This document shows, piece after piece, positions 30,565 through 41,100 of a DNA stretch of 64,000 nucleotides (the first letter of the stretch is position 1; the number at the start of each line of letters is the position of its first letter). Source of the stretch: Caecitellus pseudoparvulus (Eukaryota > Bigyra: Bicosoecida); NCBI GenBank assembly GCA_965644315.1, contig CBFFRQ010000018.1, positions 248,001 through 312,000 on the forward strand, read 5' to 3'. A program made the translations under genes and the position numbers. A model generated the notes under the pieces. That model searched no databases, was not told the origin of the DNA, and saw nothing but the letters and a program-made list of their open reading frames with translations.

Positions 30565-31045
30565 TGTGGTCGGTGCGCAGGGGGGTCAGAGCGGCCAGTG
30601 CAGGCCCGGACCGGCAGCCTTTAGTGGCTGGGGTGTGCCCGGGACGTTTCTGAGCAACGAGAGCGAAGGCACCAGCCCTGGCATTGGCAGGGAAGCCTCA
30701 CGGACTGGGGATGAGTGCGGAAAACGTGTTTCGGGGAAAGGTTGTGGTCAGGGGTGAGATTTATACTTTTGCCTGCGAGTGCACTGGAGTCAAGTGCCTT
30801 GAGCGTGCGGAATGGGCGTGCACAGCGCACAGCCAGTCCTTGCGCCTTTGCTGCCTCCCGCGAACGTGCTTACCAAGCACCCCCGGCGCCACAACCCAAC
30901 GCCGCGCCATTGCCGTTTGTGTCAGACCGCACCTGCATCTTGCACCCGCTCACTGCATATCGAGCACCGACACACACTGCTGCGCAGGTGCGCCCGGTGC
31001 GGAAATCGCAGGACTTGTTCCCGCAGCGCCACCCCTGCCTCGGCC
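30565..31045. other. Divergent intergenic region
   Basis: These 481 bases lie between the two-TM gene (minus) and the FtsJ-like gene (plus). One AT-rich spot, TTTATAC near 30770, is the only TATA-like sequence I noticed; its distance from either start is not diagnostic. No RNA gene is seen. Confidence 0.4.
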
Positions 31046-32989
31046 ATGGCGGCAGAGGCCTCGACAGGGCAGGGAAGCCTCCCCCCTGTGCAAGACACTG
31101 ACATCAAGCTGCCCGCAGACTGCGGGGTGCACGAGCGTGACTGGACACCCGCCGCGGCGCAGGATGTGACGGTGGAGGTGCCGGAAGGCTTGTACTTCCT
31201 GGACCCCACGGCGTACTTCCAGCGCGTGGCGCCGCACGCCAACCTGGCCATCCAGTTCTCCACCACCCACGTGAATCGCCTGCGCTCCTACATGCGTGAT
31301 CACATGGACACGCTGCGTGCGACGTTTCTGGGCTCCATGCGGCTGGCAGGGCACACTCGCAAGAATGGCGAGAGCATGGTCATGTACTGCGTGCAGGGCG
31401 GGCAGGCCGCCGCCCTGGCCGTCGCCCGCGCCCTCGTCTCCGACATGCACATCGTGCGGGTGGCACGGCGTGTCTTCGTCGCAGACGGACTGGCCCCCGA
31501 CATGCCCAGCGCAGTGGAGCGTGTCGCCGCAGCGGCGCCCGGGTTTGTGACTCCTGAGCACGCAGCGCTAGCATCCAGCATCCAGGACGGCTCCGCTGCC
31601 CAGGAAGGCGAGACGACAGCCGAGACAGCAGCCCGCCTGGGCCTCAGCACAGTGGTCTTCGACAGCATCGCCGCGGGGCGGGTCCCCGTGCGATTCAACG
31701 TCGCGCCGCGGCAGGACCTGCCCGCGATCATTGATCGCCTGGACGACCACCCCGTCCTCGCCGGCGCCACCAAGGGCTACGTGGCCATGGCCACCTTCTT
31801 CCGCCTGGAGGGCGTGCCCGGCGTGTACTACAGCACCACCCCCCCCGACACCTTCTTTGGGCATCTGGGGGATCTGTACGCGCCTGCCTCCGGCGCTGTC
31901 TCTCGCGCCTACTACAAGCTCCGGGAGGCCTTCGTGCGGGGGGGGCTGGCGCTGCCTGCCTGGTTCACGGCGCGCCTCGCGCAGCCCCAGCGGGACCGCA
32001 GCAAGGCCCAGAAGCGGGCGAACTGGGCGAAGCACCAGGGCCTGACCAGTGCCCCCGTCGGCGCAGCCAGCGCCGGGGAGGCCGAGGCGGGGCCGGAGTC
32101 CAGCCAGGTCCCCCGGGACACGGCGCCGCCTGCTGCTGAGCGCGTGGGTGTGCAGTGGTCGTGCTACGACGCGCAGGGGCCCGCTGTGCTGGAGGGGGCT
32201 GTGAGGGCAGATGCGGCAGCCACACGCGACGCCCGAGCCCCCATGTGCACGGACCCCGTCCTGGTGGGCCTGGACGTCGGCGCCGCCCCGGGCGGCTGGA
32301 CACGCGGCCTGGCCAGCACCCTGGGCGCCAAGCTGGTGCTGGCGGTGGACCCGGCGGAGCTGGCGTCTGATCTGCCCCCCAATGTCGTGCACATCCGCAA
32401 GCGCTTCCAAGACGCCATCTCCGAGCTGAAGGACGTGTATGGGACTCGGGAGGGGGGGTCGCCTCTCCCGCCTGACGCCCCCCTCCCCCGCTACATCGAC
32501 GCGTACGTCTGCGACATGAACGTGCCCATCGACGTCTCGCTGCGCCTGCTGTTCCAGGCCTTGCCGCTGCTCACTGGCAACGCCCGCCTGGCGCTGACAG
32601 TGAAGAACTTCAACGGCAATGCGTCGGCGTGGCGGGACGGCGTGCGGCACTGCGAGGAAGCGCTGGCGCTGGTGTGCCGCCCCGGTACTGCCCGCCGCTT
32701 CCACCTCTTCTCCAACGGCAGGGAGGAACAAACACTCACGGGCTTGCTGCGCAGCGCCAGTGAGCTGGACGGTGTGACGCAGGAAGCTCTGGAGGCCATC
32801 CTGGCCACTCGGTGGGTGGGCGACCGCATGAGCGCAGACCCCGCTGAAATCGAAGCGTACACGGCAGCCCAGGTGGCTGCACGGAAGGAGCGCGACGCGA
32901 GGCGGAAGAAGATCACCAAGGAAAGCCGGAAGGCCAAGGTGGCCCGCACGTCTGCCGCAGATGCGGCGTCGGCTGCCTCCCAAGCCTGA
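31046..32989 (+). CDS. FtsJ/RlmM-like RNA 2'-O-methyltransferase
   Basis: The frame gives 647 residues from the ATG at 31046. The C-terminal half has the FtsJ/RrmJ signature: 'AVSRAYYKLREAF' with the first catalytic Lys, 'VGLDVGAAPGGWTRGLA' for SAM binding, 'LVLAVDPAEL', 'AYVCDMNVP' with the catalytic Asp, and 'LALTVKNFNG' with the second Lys. The order and the N-terminal half of about 300 residues resemble RlmM, which methylates a cytidine ribose in 23S rRNA, more than short RrmJ. A Pro/Ala-rich insert of roughly 100 residues splits the SRAYYKL helix from the SAM loop. The tail is Lys/Arg-rich. Target RNA and compartment are unknown; no clear presequence is visible. Confidence 0.8.
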   Translation: MAAEASTGQGSLPPVQDTDIKLPADCGVHERDWTPAAAQDVTVEVPEGLYFLDPTAYFQRVAPHANLAIQFSTTHVNRLRSYMRDHMDTLRATFLGSMRLAGHTRKNGESMVMYCVQGGQAAALAVARALVSDMHIVRVARRVFVADGLAPDMPSAVERVAAAAPGFVTPEHAALASSIQDGSAAQEGETTAETAARLGLSTVVFDSIAAGRVPVRFNVAPRQDLPAIIDRLDDHPVLAGATKGYVAMATFFRLEGVPGVYYSTTPPDTFFGHLGDLYAPASGAVSRAYYKLREAFVRGGLALPAWFTARLAQPQRDRSKAQKRANWAKHQGLTSAPVGAASAGEAEAGPESSQVPRDTAPPAAERVGVQWSCYDAQGPAVLEGAVRADAAATRDARAPMCTDPVLVGLDVGAAPGGWTRGLASTLGAKLVLAVDPAELASDLPPNVVHIRKRFQDAISELKDVYGTREGGSPLPPDAPLPRYIDAYVCDMNVPIDVSLRLLFQALPLLTGNARLALTVKNFNGNASAWRDGVRHCEEALALVCRPGTARRFHLFSNGREEQTLTGLLRSASELDGVTQEALEAILATRWVGDRMSADPAEIEAYTAAQVAARKERDARRKKITKESRKAKVARTSAADAASAASQA

Positions 32990-33110
32990 ATGCAATGCGC
33001 CGCTCAGGTCAAAGCCAAGCACACCGTCAGCCTGTGCCGGAATGCAGCAGCGCTGAGATGGCAGCAGCACCATTGTTGTCGTGGCAAGCCCGAATAGCCA
33101 ACGCAGCAGC

Positions 33111-35222
33111 ATGGCATCAGACAACAAGTATGACAGGCAAGAACGCCTGTGGGGCTCCCATGGCCAGGTGAGAGGAGGCGCCGGCGCTGCGTGCCCAGCG
33201 AGCCCACCACGCCAACCCAAACCCCGCCCGCAGAAAGCGCTGATGGAGGCGCGCATTTGCCTCCTCGGCTCCACAGCCGTGGGAACTGAGACCCTGAAAA
33301 ACTTGGTACTCCCTGGCTGTGGGCAGGTGACCATCGTGGACGATGCCATCGTGGCAGAGGGCGACTTGGGCAACAACTTCTTCGTCACGGCCGAGGACGT
33401 CGGCACGCCCCGCGCCGAGGCAGTGTGCAAGTGGCTGGTGGAGATGAACGACGACGTCAAGGGGGAAGCCCGCGTCGCCAACGCCGCTGAACTGGCAGAG
33501 ACCGAACCCGACTTCTTCACCTCCTTCTCCCTCATCATCGCCACCCAACTGCCCCGCGCGGCCCTACGCAAGGTGGCTGCCATTGCCTGGGCTGCAGGCA
33601 TCCCCTTCATGGTGCGTGGTCCCCGCCCGCTGGCCACCCTGTGCGATCCGCCGTGCGGCACCCTGCCTGGCTGCCCCCGCCCCCCACGCGCAGGCTGTGC
33701 GGTCTGTCGGCATGCTGGGCTCCGTGCGCATCGCACTGCCCCACCACGCCGTGTACGAGAGCAAGCCAGATGGGCAGGAGCTGAAGACAGACCTGCGCCT
33801 GGCAGCGCCCTTTCCTGAGCTGCTGGAGGTGGCTGAGGAGTTCCCGTTTGAGGGCGAGGGCGAGGAGGCCCGCAAGCGCCGCCACGACCTGCCCTGGCCC
33901 CTCCTCCTCCTGCACGCGGCGAAGCTGTGGAAAGCCCAGCATGACGGTGCGGCGCCCAGCGGCATCCGGGGCAAGAAGGAGTTCCGTGCATTGATTAAGG
34001 TGCGTGCGCGCCGGCACTTCACGCCGCGCCTGTGAGCACGCGCCTGCGCACACACCACGCCCCCCGCCGCGCCGCAGTCACTCCTCCCCCCCACCGATGA
34101 GGACGAGCCGGAACCAGAGAACGTGGCAGAGGCCGTGGAGCACGCGCCGGCTGCCTTCGCTGGGCCCGAGACAGCTGCTGTGAAGAAGGTCATGGAGTCA
34201 GTGCCCGCCGTGCTGGAGGCAGCCAAAGCCTCTGGGGGCTGCAAGGAGCCGTACTGGTACTTTGGTGTGTACCCATGCACTGCGTGCGCCCGCTGGCTGC
34301 TTTGCACGTGTGGCCCTCCCGCCGCCCCGCTGCAGTGCAAGCCATTGCGGAGTTCATGGAGGGGGAGGGTGCTGGGCGGCCGCCGCTGTCTGGCTTCTTG
34401 CCAGACATGACCGCGTCCACAGCCATGTTCATCCGGCTGCAAAGCGCGTACAAGGCGCGGGCCGACACAGAGGCCGCCTCAGTGCGCGCTCGCATGGACG
34501 CCTTGCTCGTGCAGGCAGGACTGAAGCCGGAGGACGTGCCCCAGGGCCAGTTCAGCACTTGGGTCAAGGCGGTTCAGTTCGCAGATGTCATTCAGTGCGT
34601 TCTGCAGAGACGGGCACGCAAGCCTGTTGTGCACCCGGTGTCATTTCCCTCCGCCCTGTCACAGTTACCGCTCCATCGAGGATGAGTACACGACGCCCAA
34701 CGCGGAGTGCTTGGACGAGACGCTGTACAAGCTCAGCACGCCCCCTGCTCCCGAGCATGCGCCGCTGAAGTGGTACATCATGATGCGCGCAGCTGATGCG
34801 TTCTTCGAGAAGCACGGGCGCTGGCCGGGGGACACAGATGCAACGGTGAGTTGACACTGGCACTGGGGCGGTCCCTGACACCCGAGCTACACTCAACTCG
34901 ACCCCGCACCTCTGCACAGCTGAGTCAAGATGCAGAGGAGCTGCTGACTCTTGGCCAAGCTGAAGCTGGCGTCATGGGGCTGCCTGCCGAGCACGTGTGG
35001 ACGGACGCGGAGTATGAGTCCAGCACCGTGCCGCTGCTCACGCCAGCCCACGCGCAGGAAATGGCACGGTACGGAGGGTGTGAGCTGCACACCGTGTCGG
35101 GCATTGTCGGGGGCTTGGCGTCCCAGGAAGCGGTGAAGCTGCTCACGCATCAGTTTGTCCCGGTGGACAACACTTTCATCTTTAACGGCATCGCAAGTGT
35201 GGCCGAGTCAGTGGCCGTGTGA
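33111..35222 (+). CDS. NAE1: NEDD8-activating enzyme E1 regulatory subunit (NAE1/APPBP1)
   Basis: Seven exons (33111-33167, 33234-33611, 33694-33999, 34078-34264, 34336-34594, 34665-34845, 34920-35222) encode 556 residues; human NAE1 has 534. Characteristic segments are 'KYDRQERLWGSHGQ', 'TETLKNLVLPGCGQVTIVDD', 'GDLGNNFFV', 'ATQLPRAALRKVA', 'PFPELLEVAEEF', 'GFLPDMTAST' and the end 'FVPVDNTFIFNGI'. It pairs with UBA3 to adenylate NEDD8 and start cullin neddylation. As in the family, it carries an adenylation-domain fold without the catalytic cysteine. The first intron (66 bases) is stop-free and in frame. The stop lies only five bases from that of the converging SNARE gene. Confidence 0.93.
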
Positions 35223-35227
35223 GTCCT

Positions 35228-35819
35228 CTACGCACCCCACAGAATCAGCAGGAAGAGCACAACGACAGTGCAGGACATGCACGTCAGCAATGCACACCAG
35301 CCAGGCCCGCCGTTGGCTCGGATGAGCGCCTGCACCCGCTCGTTCGTGGCTTGCACGGCGTCGGTCACATCCTGCACCTCTTCCTCGGCTTCCCGCAACA
35401 TTCGCTCTTGCTCAGCCAGCTCCCCGTGGATGTTGCGCGACATCTCGCTCAGTCGATGAGCCGACGCGTGCAGGGCATCCAGGTGCTCGTCTTGCTGCTG
35501 CTCCAGCCGCTGCAGGTCAGGCGAGAGGGTGGCAGCGTGAGCAGAGCCAGCGCTTGCTGCCCCGTGCGGCGTGACATCGCGTCACCGGGCTCTTCCACGC
35601 ACCTGCCGTTCCAGCAGCAGCATTGCATGGCTACTTGTAGGCCCGACGCGGGTTCCACCTGGGCAAAGCCGAGCGGGGGTGCGTTCGTCAGGGTCGCCGG
35701 CACTGAGTGCGGGATTTGACCTCACCTTCGTCGCTGCTGCTCCCACCCAGGCCGTCGACACCCCCGGACAAAAGGGCAGCCCTTTCCTCGTCCCACCTAT
35801 CCTGTTCATGCCTTGCCAT
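35228..35819 (-). CDS. Qc-SNARE, syntaxin-8/6-like
   Basis: Three minus-strand exons (35819-35726, 35658-35603, 35509-35228) encode 143 residues. A short acidic N-terminus is followed by 'MLLLERQRLEQQQDEHLDAL', which forms only after splicing. Then comes a SNARE helix with the ionic-layer glutamine in 'IHGELAEQERMLREAEEEV', and one C-terminal membrane anchor (LTCMSCTVVVLFLLILWGA). Spacing from the helix to the anchor is normal. It would supply the Qc helix in an endosomal or Golgi fusion complex. Syntaxin-8, syntaxin-6 or plant SYP5-type relatives fit; the exact subfamily is not certain. Confidence 0.85.
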
Positions 35820-36342
35820 GCCTCCCTAGTGAAGCTCACTCCCGTTGCCAAGCGTGGGACGTGTTGAGCGCCTTGTCAATTTGCGCCCCCTGCCCGTCTG
35901 CACAACCACGCCACGTGACAGAGCAGGCGAGTGCCACAGCAAAAAGGATACCTTCCTCGGGCTCCATCCCGTTTGATCCTACACCTTTCTCGCACGTGAT
36001 CTGCTCACTGACACAGGTGGAACGGCCTTCTGCTCGGTTGCCCGCCTGAAAGATACCGCCCTCATTATACAGGCTTTCACCACCAACCTTCGAAGGTGGC
36101 TAGACCCGACCGATGCCTTGAGCTAGGCGCGCGATCTGCAAGAGTGCAGGCGGGAGAAGAGGCTCCGTAGGGTACCCCAAGCCCGGCATGCAACCGTCAC
36201 AGGAGCGCGCTACACTCCCGGCCTGAAAGTTTTGTCGAAACGTGGAAGCTATAAGGACCACAAGTGCATGCCGACACGCCGCCTTCGCAGTGGGCGACGG
36301 CACTCCGCACGACTCGAGCGACACGCTGCATTGCAAGGCACA
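35820..36342. other. Intergenic region with a 12-base palindrome
   Basis: These 523 bases hold the promoter side of the SNARE gene and the 3' flank of the coiled-coil gene. It is less GC-rich than neighbouring genes. A perfect palindrome, ACCTTCGAAGGT, sits at 36086-36097. I looked for tRNA-like boxes around it and found none convincing. Confidence 0.45.
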
Positions 36343-37807
36343 TCAAGACCCGGATGAACTTGGGAAAACTTCACCAAACACCTTGTTCAACACCTGCTCC
36401 TGTCGCAACAAGCGCAGCAAAATGTTGCCCCGCTGCTCTGGCGCCATGGACTCCAGTACCATCGTGTCCAGCTCGTCCGCCACCTTGCCGCCCATGCCGC
36501 TCTGACTGTCGCCGCCAGCCGAGCTGCCCCGCAAAATACTGCTGCCTGCCGAAGCAAGGGCTCGCCCAGGGCCCCCCCCCTCTGCCCGCTTGCGCCGTGC
36601 CTCTACTTCCGCCTTGACTTCCTCCACTGCACCGCGCAGAAACGTCTCCAGCGCAGAGCGCGCCTGCAGATCAGCGGTGTACGCCGCGCGAACCTGACGC
36701 AGCGAGCGCCGTTCCGTGTCCAACACCCGTTTCAAGCGTTTGATCACCTCCCTATACCTTGCCTCGCTCTCGCTCGCACCGCCAGCGCCCTGCTCAGCCG
36801 TGGAGCCTGCACTGGCACCAAACGCAGCAGGAACAGCTGCCTCTGCACGGCGCTGCTCTGCCTCCTGCCGAGCTGTGTCCAGCTCACCCTTCAGCGCTTC
36901 GTTGTCCTGCCGCAAGCGAGCGTTGTCCTTCTTCGCTGCGACCAGCTGCCGAATGAGGTACTCGCGGTCGTCTTGCTCCGTCTTGAACTGGGTCTTGATG
37001 CGGCTGTTCTCAGCAGCCAGCGTCTGGTTGTGGCGGTCCAGGCGGTCAGCCATGTCCTTGGCCCACTCAAGCTCCTTCTCCAGCTGCCGGTTCTTCTCAA
37101 TCCACACGGCTGCGCCGTCCTCAGCGCGAGCTCGCTCCTTCTCCAGCTCAGTCTGCACGTCAAACAGCCTCGCGCGAAAGGCGCGCAGCAGGTCGCGCTC
37201 TTGCTCCTGGAGAATGCGTGACGTCTGCTCTTGCACGTGCTCGATATTCCGCAAGATCGTGTCTGGGGTGCGCGGCAGTGACGAGCCAGTGCAAACTAGG
37301 CAGCGTTTCTCGCACGCCGAAGCCCGCCACCCGGCCGTGCGGGACCATTCACGTACCGTGCACGCTCCTCAGGCCTCCCATGCGCTTTTCTGCCAGCTGC
37401 TCCGTCACAGAGTGCATGCGAGTTGTCTGGGGAGCAGGGGGCGGAGACGGGTGCTACGACGACGCAGTGCCGCAGCGACGAGCCGAAAGCCGTCTTCGAG
37501 CGCTACTGCAGAACGGCATTGGCGCACCTCCTCAAGGAGGGATCTCACCTTGTCAATGTCACGTTGGAGGGTCTGGATCTTCGTCTGTGCGTCCCGCTGC
37601 TCCCGGATGTGTGCTTTCTGCGGCATCCAAAAGGAAGCCAGGGTTTCACATGAAACTCTCCCGAGGCGCAGACGCGCCACTCACCTGGCGGCGCCCAACA
37701 TCTTCCCGCAACGCATCGATAGTGTCCTGATAGCTGTGTACCTTGGAGGAACTGCCGCCCTCCAGAGTCACCTGGCCAGGGCGTGCCCTGCCACTTGCGC
37801 TGGCCAT
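36343..37807 (-). CDS. Long coiled-coil protein, possibly flagellar or basal-body
   Basis: Four minus-strand exons (37807-37685, 37617-37549, 37426-37357, 37262-36343) encode 393 residues. After a Ser/Gly-rich start, nearly the whole protein is heptad coiled coil ('EKNRQLEKELEWAKDMADRL', 'NQTLAAENSRIKTQFKTEQD', 'REYLIRQLVAAKKDNARLRQ'). The phrase pattern 'TEQDDREYLIRQLVAxKKDNARLR' is typical of conserved axonemal or basal-body coiled-coil proteins, but I cannot assign one orthologue. It ends with a short helical cap (APEQRGNILLRLLRQEQVLN). It is divergent from the 9-kb gene to its right. Confidence 0.7.
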
Positions 37808-38182
37808 GCTGCCCGCTCCCTCCCCGCGGCAAGCGGAGCAGTGCACAGACGAGCGTGTCCGGTATCGAGTTCAAGTCCAGGGGCAAGAGGGCGCAGATGC
37901 TGTGAGTGGCGTGCAGTGGTGGAGAAGTTGCTGCAAATGCTCAAATTGTGGGAATTTAGCACATACTGCGAAAGGATACCCGTAGTGTTGCTAAAAAGTC
38001 GGCTGGCAGACAGCTTGGGGGCCTCCGGATGAGATTCGTGGATTACCAGCACCCAAAGATGCTCCACGGCATAATACACATCCGGGTGTCCCACCAAGGG
38101 GCTACTCCTGCACAACGAAACCCAAGCGTGGGTTAACCTGCCTGCACAGTGCGTCCGGTGCTGGGGAGTTGCGGGTGGCGAG
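37808..38182. other. Divergent intergenic region
   Basis: These 375 bases separate the coiled-coil gene (minus) from the giant gene (plus) and should hold both promoters. The stretch around 37920-38060 is clearly richer in A and T than either gene. I see no RNA gene or repeat. Confidence 0.45.
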
Positions 38183-41100
38183 ATGGATGCAGCAGGGCCA
38201 GGCCAGGCAGCAGGCGAGCGAGGCGCTGGCGGGGCCAAGCAGCGACGCACTCAGGACGGTGCAGGCGATGTGATCTCTCCGTATGCCGGGATGCAGGCTT
38301 GGTTGAGTGCGGATGTTCCGCCATCGCAAGGAGAGCTGTGGCTGGCACAGCACCTCCAGGGCAGAAAGGCAGCAAGCACGAATGCCGCAGCCGTTGGAGG
38401 CTCCCCACTGCGCCCGTCGATGGAGGTGAAAGAGTCCCGGAGCACTGACGAGCTCCAAGACGTCAGTGGAACCTCTAAGCAGGGCACGAACGGAGTAGGC
38501 TCGTCGTGCGAAGGAGGGGAAGCACTCAAACTAGGAGGGCGTGAGGCATCAAAATCCGCACCTTTGCCGGTGGGAGGCAACACTGGCACAGCTTCAGATC
38601 AACAGCGAGATGCAGATTCTGCCAGTGAGGCAGCAGTCAGAACGGATGCCCATGCAGTGCTGGACGGACAGTCTGCGCCCCAATCGTTGGCTGGGGGCCT
38701 GTTTGACGCTGAATCATCAGACTCGGATGACGAGCTGGCGTTGGCAGACGTGGCCTTGGCCGGCCATGGCGGCGCCCCTGCGCCACCAACACCCAAGGCA
38801 CACCCCACCACCCCACCATTAGCCACTTCGTCCCCTCCACGAAGACGTGGACGTCGTCGCGTGGGCGGTGGGGCCACAGGGTACCGGCACCGCGAAGTGC
38901 TGCCGATGTTTGAGGAAGTGTGGGGCGTCATTGCAGCAAAAGACAGCACGCTGGCGGACCTGCAGGCGGCGTGGAAGGACATGCACTGTCCAGTGGAGTG
39001 CTGCGCTGCTCTGGGCCCGCAGGAAACCAGCCATCCCCTCCTGCATGCGGTGCACCAGGGGCGGCCGGAGATGGTGCATTGGCTGCTGCTGCAGGGCCTG
39101 CGACCCGACTGCACGGGGGCAGTGCGGCCGTACTCGGGTGACAACTTGCTAGGCCAGGGCATGGACAACGAGCACCGACAGCCCCTGGACCTGGCACGCC
39201 AGCTGCGCTCGCTGGGCACGAAGCCTGCCGCCATGCTGCAGGTGCTGGATATGTTAGAGACTGCACTGGCTGCACAAGACCTGGGCAAGAGCTACGCGGA
39301 CATGGTGGGGGAGGATGACACGCGTGAAGTGGTGGACACGCCTGTGGAAAGCGCAGAGGCGACGCCGCCTGAGGGGGGCGCGCCTTCCCTCCTGCAACTC
39401 GTGTCTGCTGCTGATGCGCAGCCGGCTGATCCCGCACCCCCCCTCAGCGAGCACGAGCGGGCCCTGCTGGACGCAAACAGTGCCCATCACGAGCACGGCG
39501 AGTTCTACCACCCACCAGAGGTGTCTGAGCGCTTCGCAGAGGTGGTCGCTGCAGCACAGGAAGATGACGCGGCAGGTGTCCGTGCGGCGCTGGTGGCTGA
39601 CACTGGCCTGGCAGCTGCCGCTTGGGACCAGGACGCCGATGGGACGAATCACCCCGTGCTTCACGCTGTCCAGCACTGCAGCGAAGACGCGCTCGCTGCC
39701 TTGCTCCAGGCAAGGTTGCCTGTGCATGTTCGGGGCACGGTGCACCCGTTGCCCAGTGACGACTGCCGGCCGGGAGAGCTGAAACGCATCACTCCCGAGG
39801 GGCTTGCTCGCCTCATGATAGGCAAACTCCGCGTCGCGTGCAACACCAAGGCCCGCCTCCGGTTCGAGCGTGTGCTGGGCCTCATCCTGCGTGCAGCCAG
39901 CGAGCAAGCCTCCCCCGACTTCCAAGCACCCACGCCGACGCCGCTCCAGACTGCCAAGGCCGTTGAACCAGTTGCAGCACCTCCCCCACAAGCAACAGGA
40001 CAAAGCCCTGTTGACGCACTGGCGCAGCTACGGCAGCAGGTCGCGGCGCTGGATGCTACTGAGGGTGCGCCTGCTGTGGCGCCTGTGCGCTCTCGCAGCA
40101 GCGGGGCTGTGGACAAACTGCAAAAGCGGCGGCAGGCAAAGGAGGCACGGCGCGCACGCCGCGCCGAGAAGCGCAGGCGGGAGGCAGCATCTGACTCAGA
40201 CGAGGAGGTGGTGGAGAGTCACAGGCTCCAGCCCCAGCGCCGCCGTCTTCCGTCCTCTGGGAGCAGCCAGGCCTCTGAGGAGTCAAGTGGCGGGGAAGAG
40301 TACACCGGGCTAGGTGGGCGTGTCGTGCAGGCCGATGCGCACCCAGAGTATGCCATGCGAGTGGGATCTCCCGTGCCGCGGCGCCCCGCGGAGGGTGCTG
40401 CCTCGGACGCTGGTTCCAGCGGCGACAGCAGCGCCATGGAGGGGGGTATCTATGACGAAGTCGCCCCAGATGACCTGTTCTCGGAGGAGGAGGAAGACTT
40501 CGTTCCAGCGCCCCAGCAGCCACTTCGGCACATTCAAACACAGCTGCCCCTGCAGCCCAGTGCCGCAGACTCGCACGGTACCTCCCGGCCTCCTGCACTG
40601 GCGTTGGGTGACTCGCGTGACTCCGAGAGCCCACGCACTGAGGGGACCAGCTCGCGACGAGTGCAGGGCTCCATTCTCAGGGTGCCTGCTGCACGAAAAC
40701 GCAGCAGAGCGAAGGTCCGGCACCCCGCTCCAACTCCAAGGCGCCACCTCACCGCCAGGTCTCTGCGCCACCCCGCTCCCCGCCAAGGTGGCCCCCCCGC
40801 AAAACGCCGCCCCCGCCCACCAGCAAGTGGTCCAGGCTCAGCGCCGTTCTCTGGAGGGGTGGGCATTTCAATTGCCGCCTTGCCCGATGTCGGCGCCACA
40901 GCGACGGCAGCCGTGGCGCAGCATGCACAGAGAGTTGTGGCGAGCAAATCTGCGGCAGGTGGCGCTCAGACTCCACCCTCGCTTGACGTGCGCGACTCCC
41001 CAGGACGAGGGGCGGGCCTTGTCTGGGACGATGAAGTGTCTGCGGCGTTGAGGCACCAGAGCTCTGTGCGGCAGACAGCCCTCCTGTCCCAGCTTCAGCA

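Noticed and set aside
31568-33991. Minus-strand open frame of 807 residues
   Set aside because: It lies antisense to the FtsJ-like gene and NAE1, both firmly identified, and its translation is His/Arg/Gly/Pro-rich with no family pattern.
35940-36120. Possible tRNA around the TTCGAA sequence
   Set aside because: No A box, acceptor stem or anticodon arm could be folded around it on either strand.
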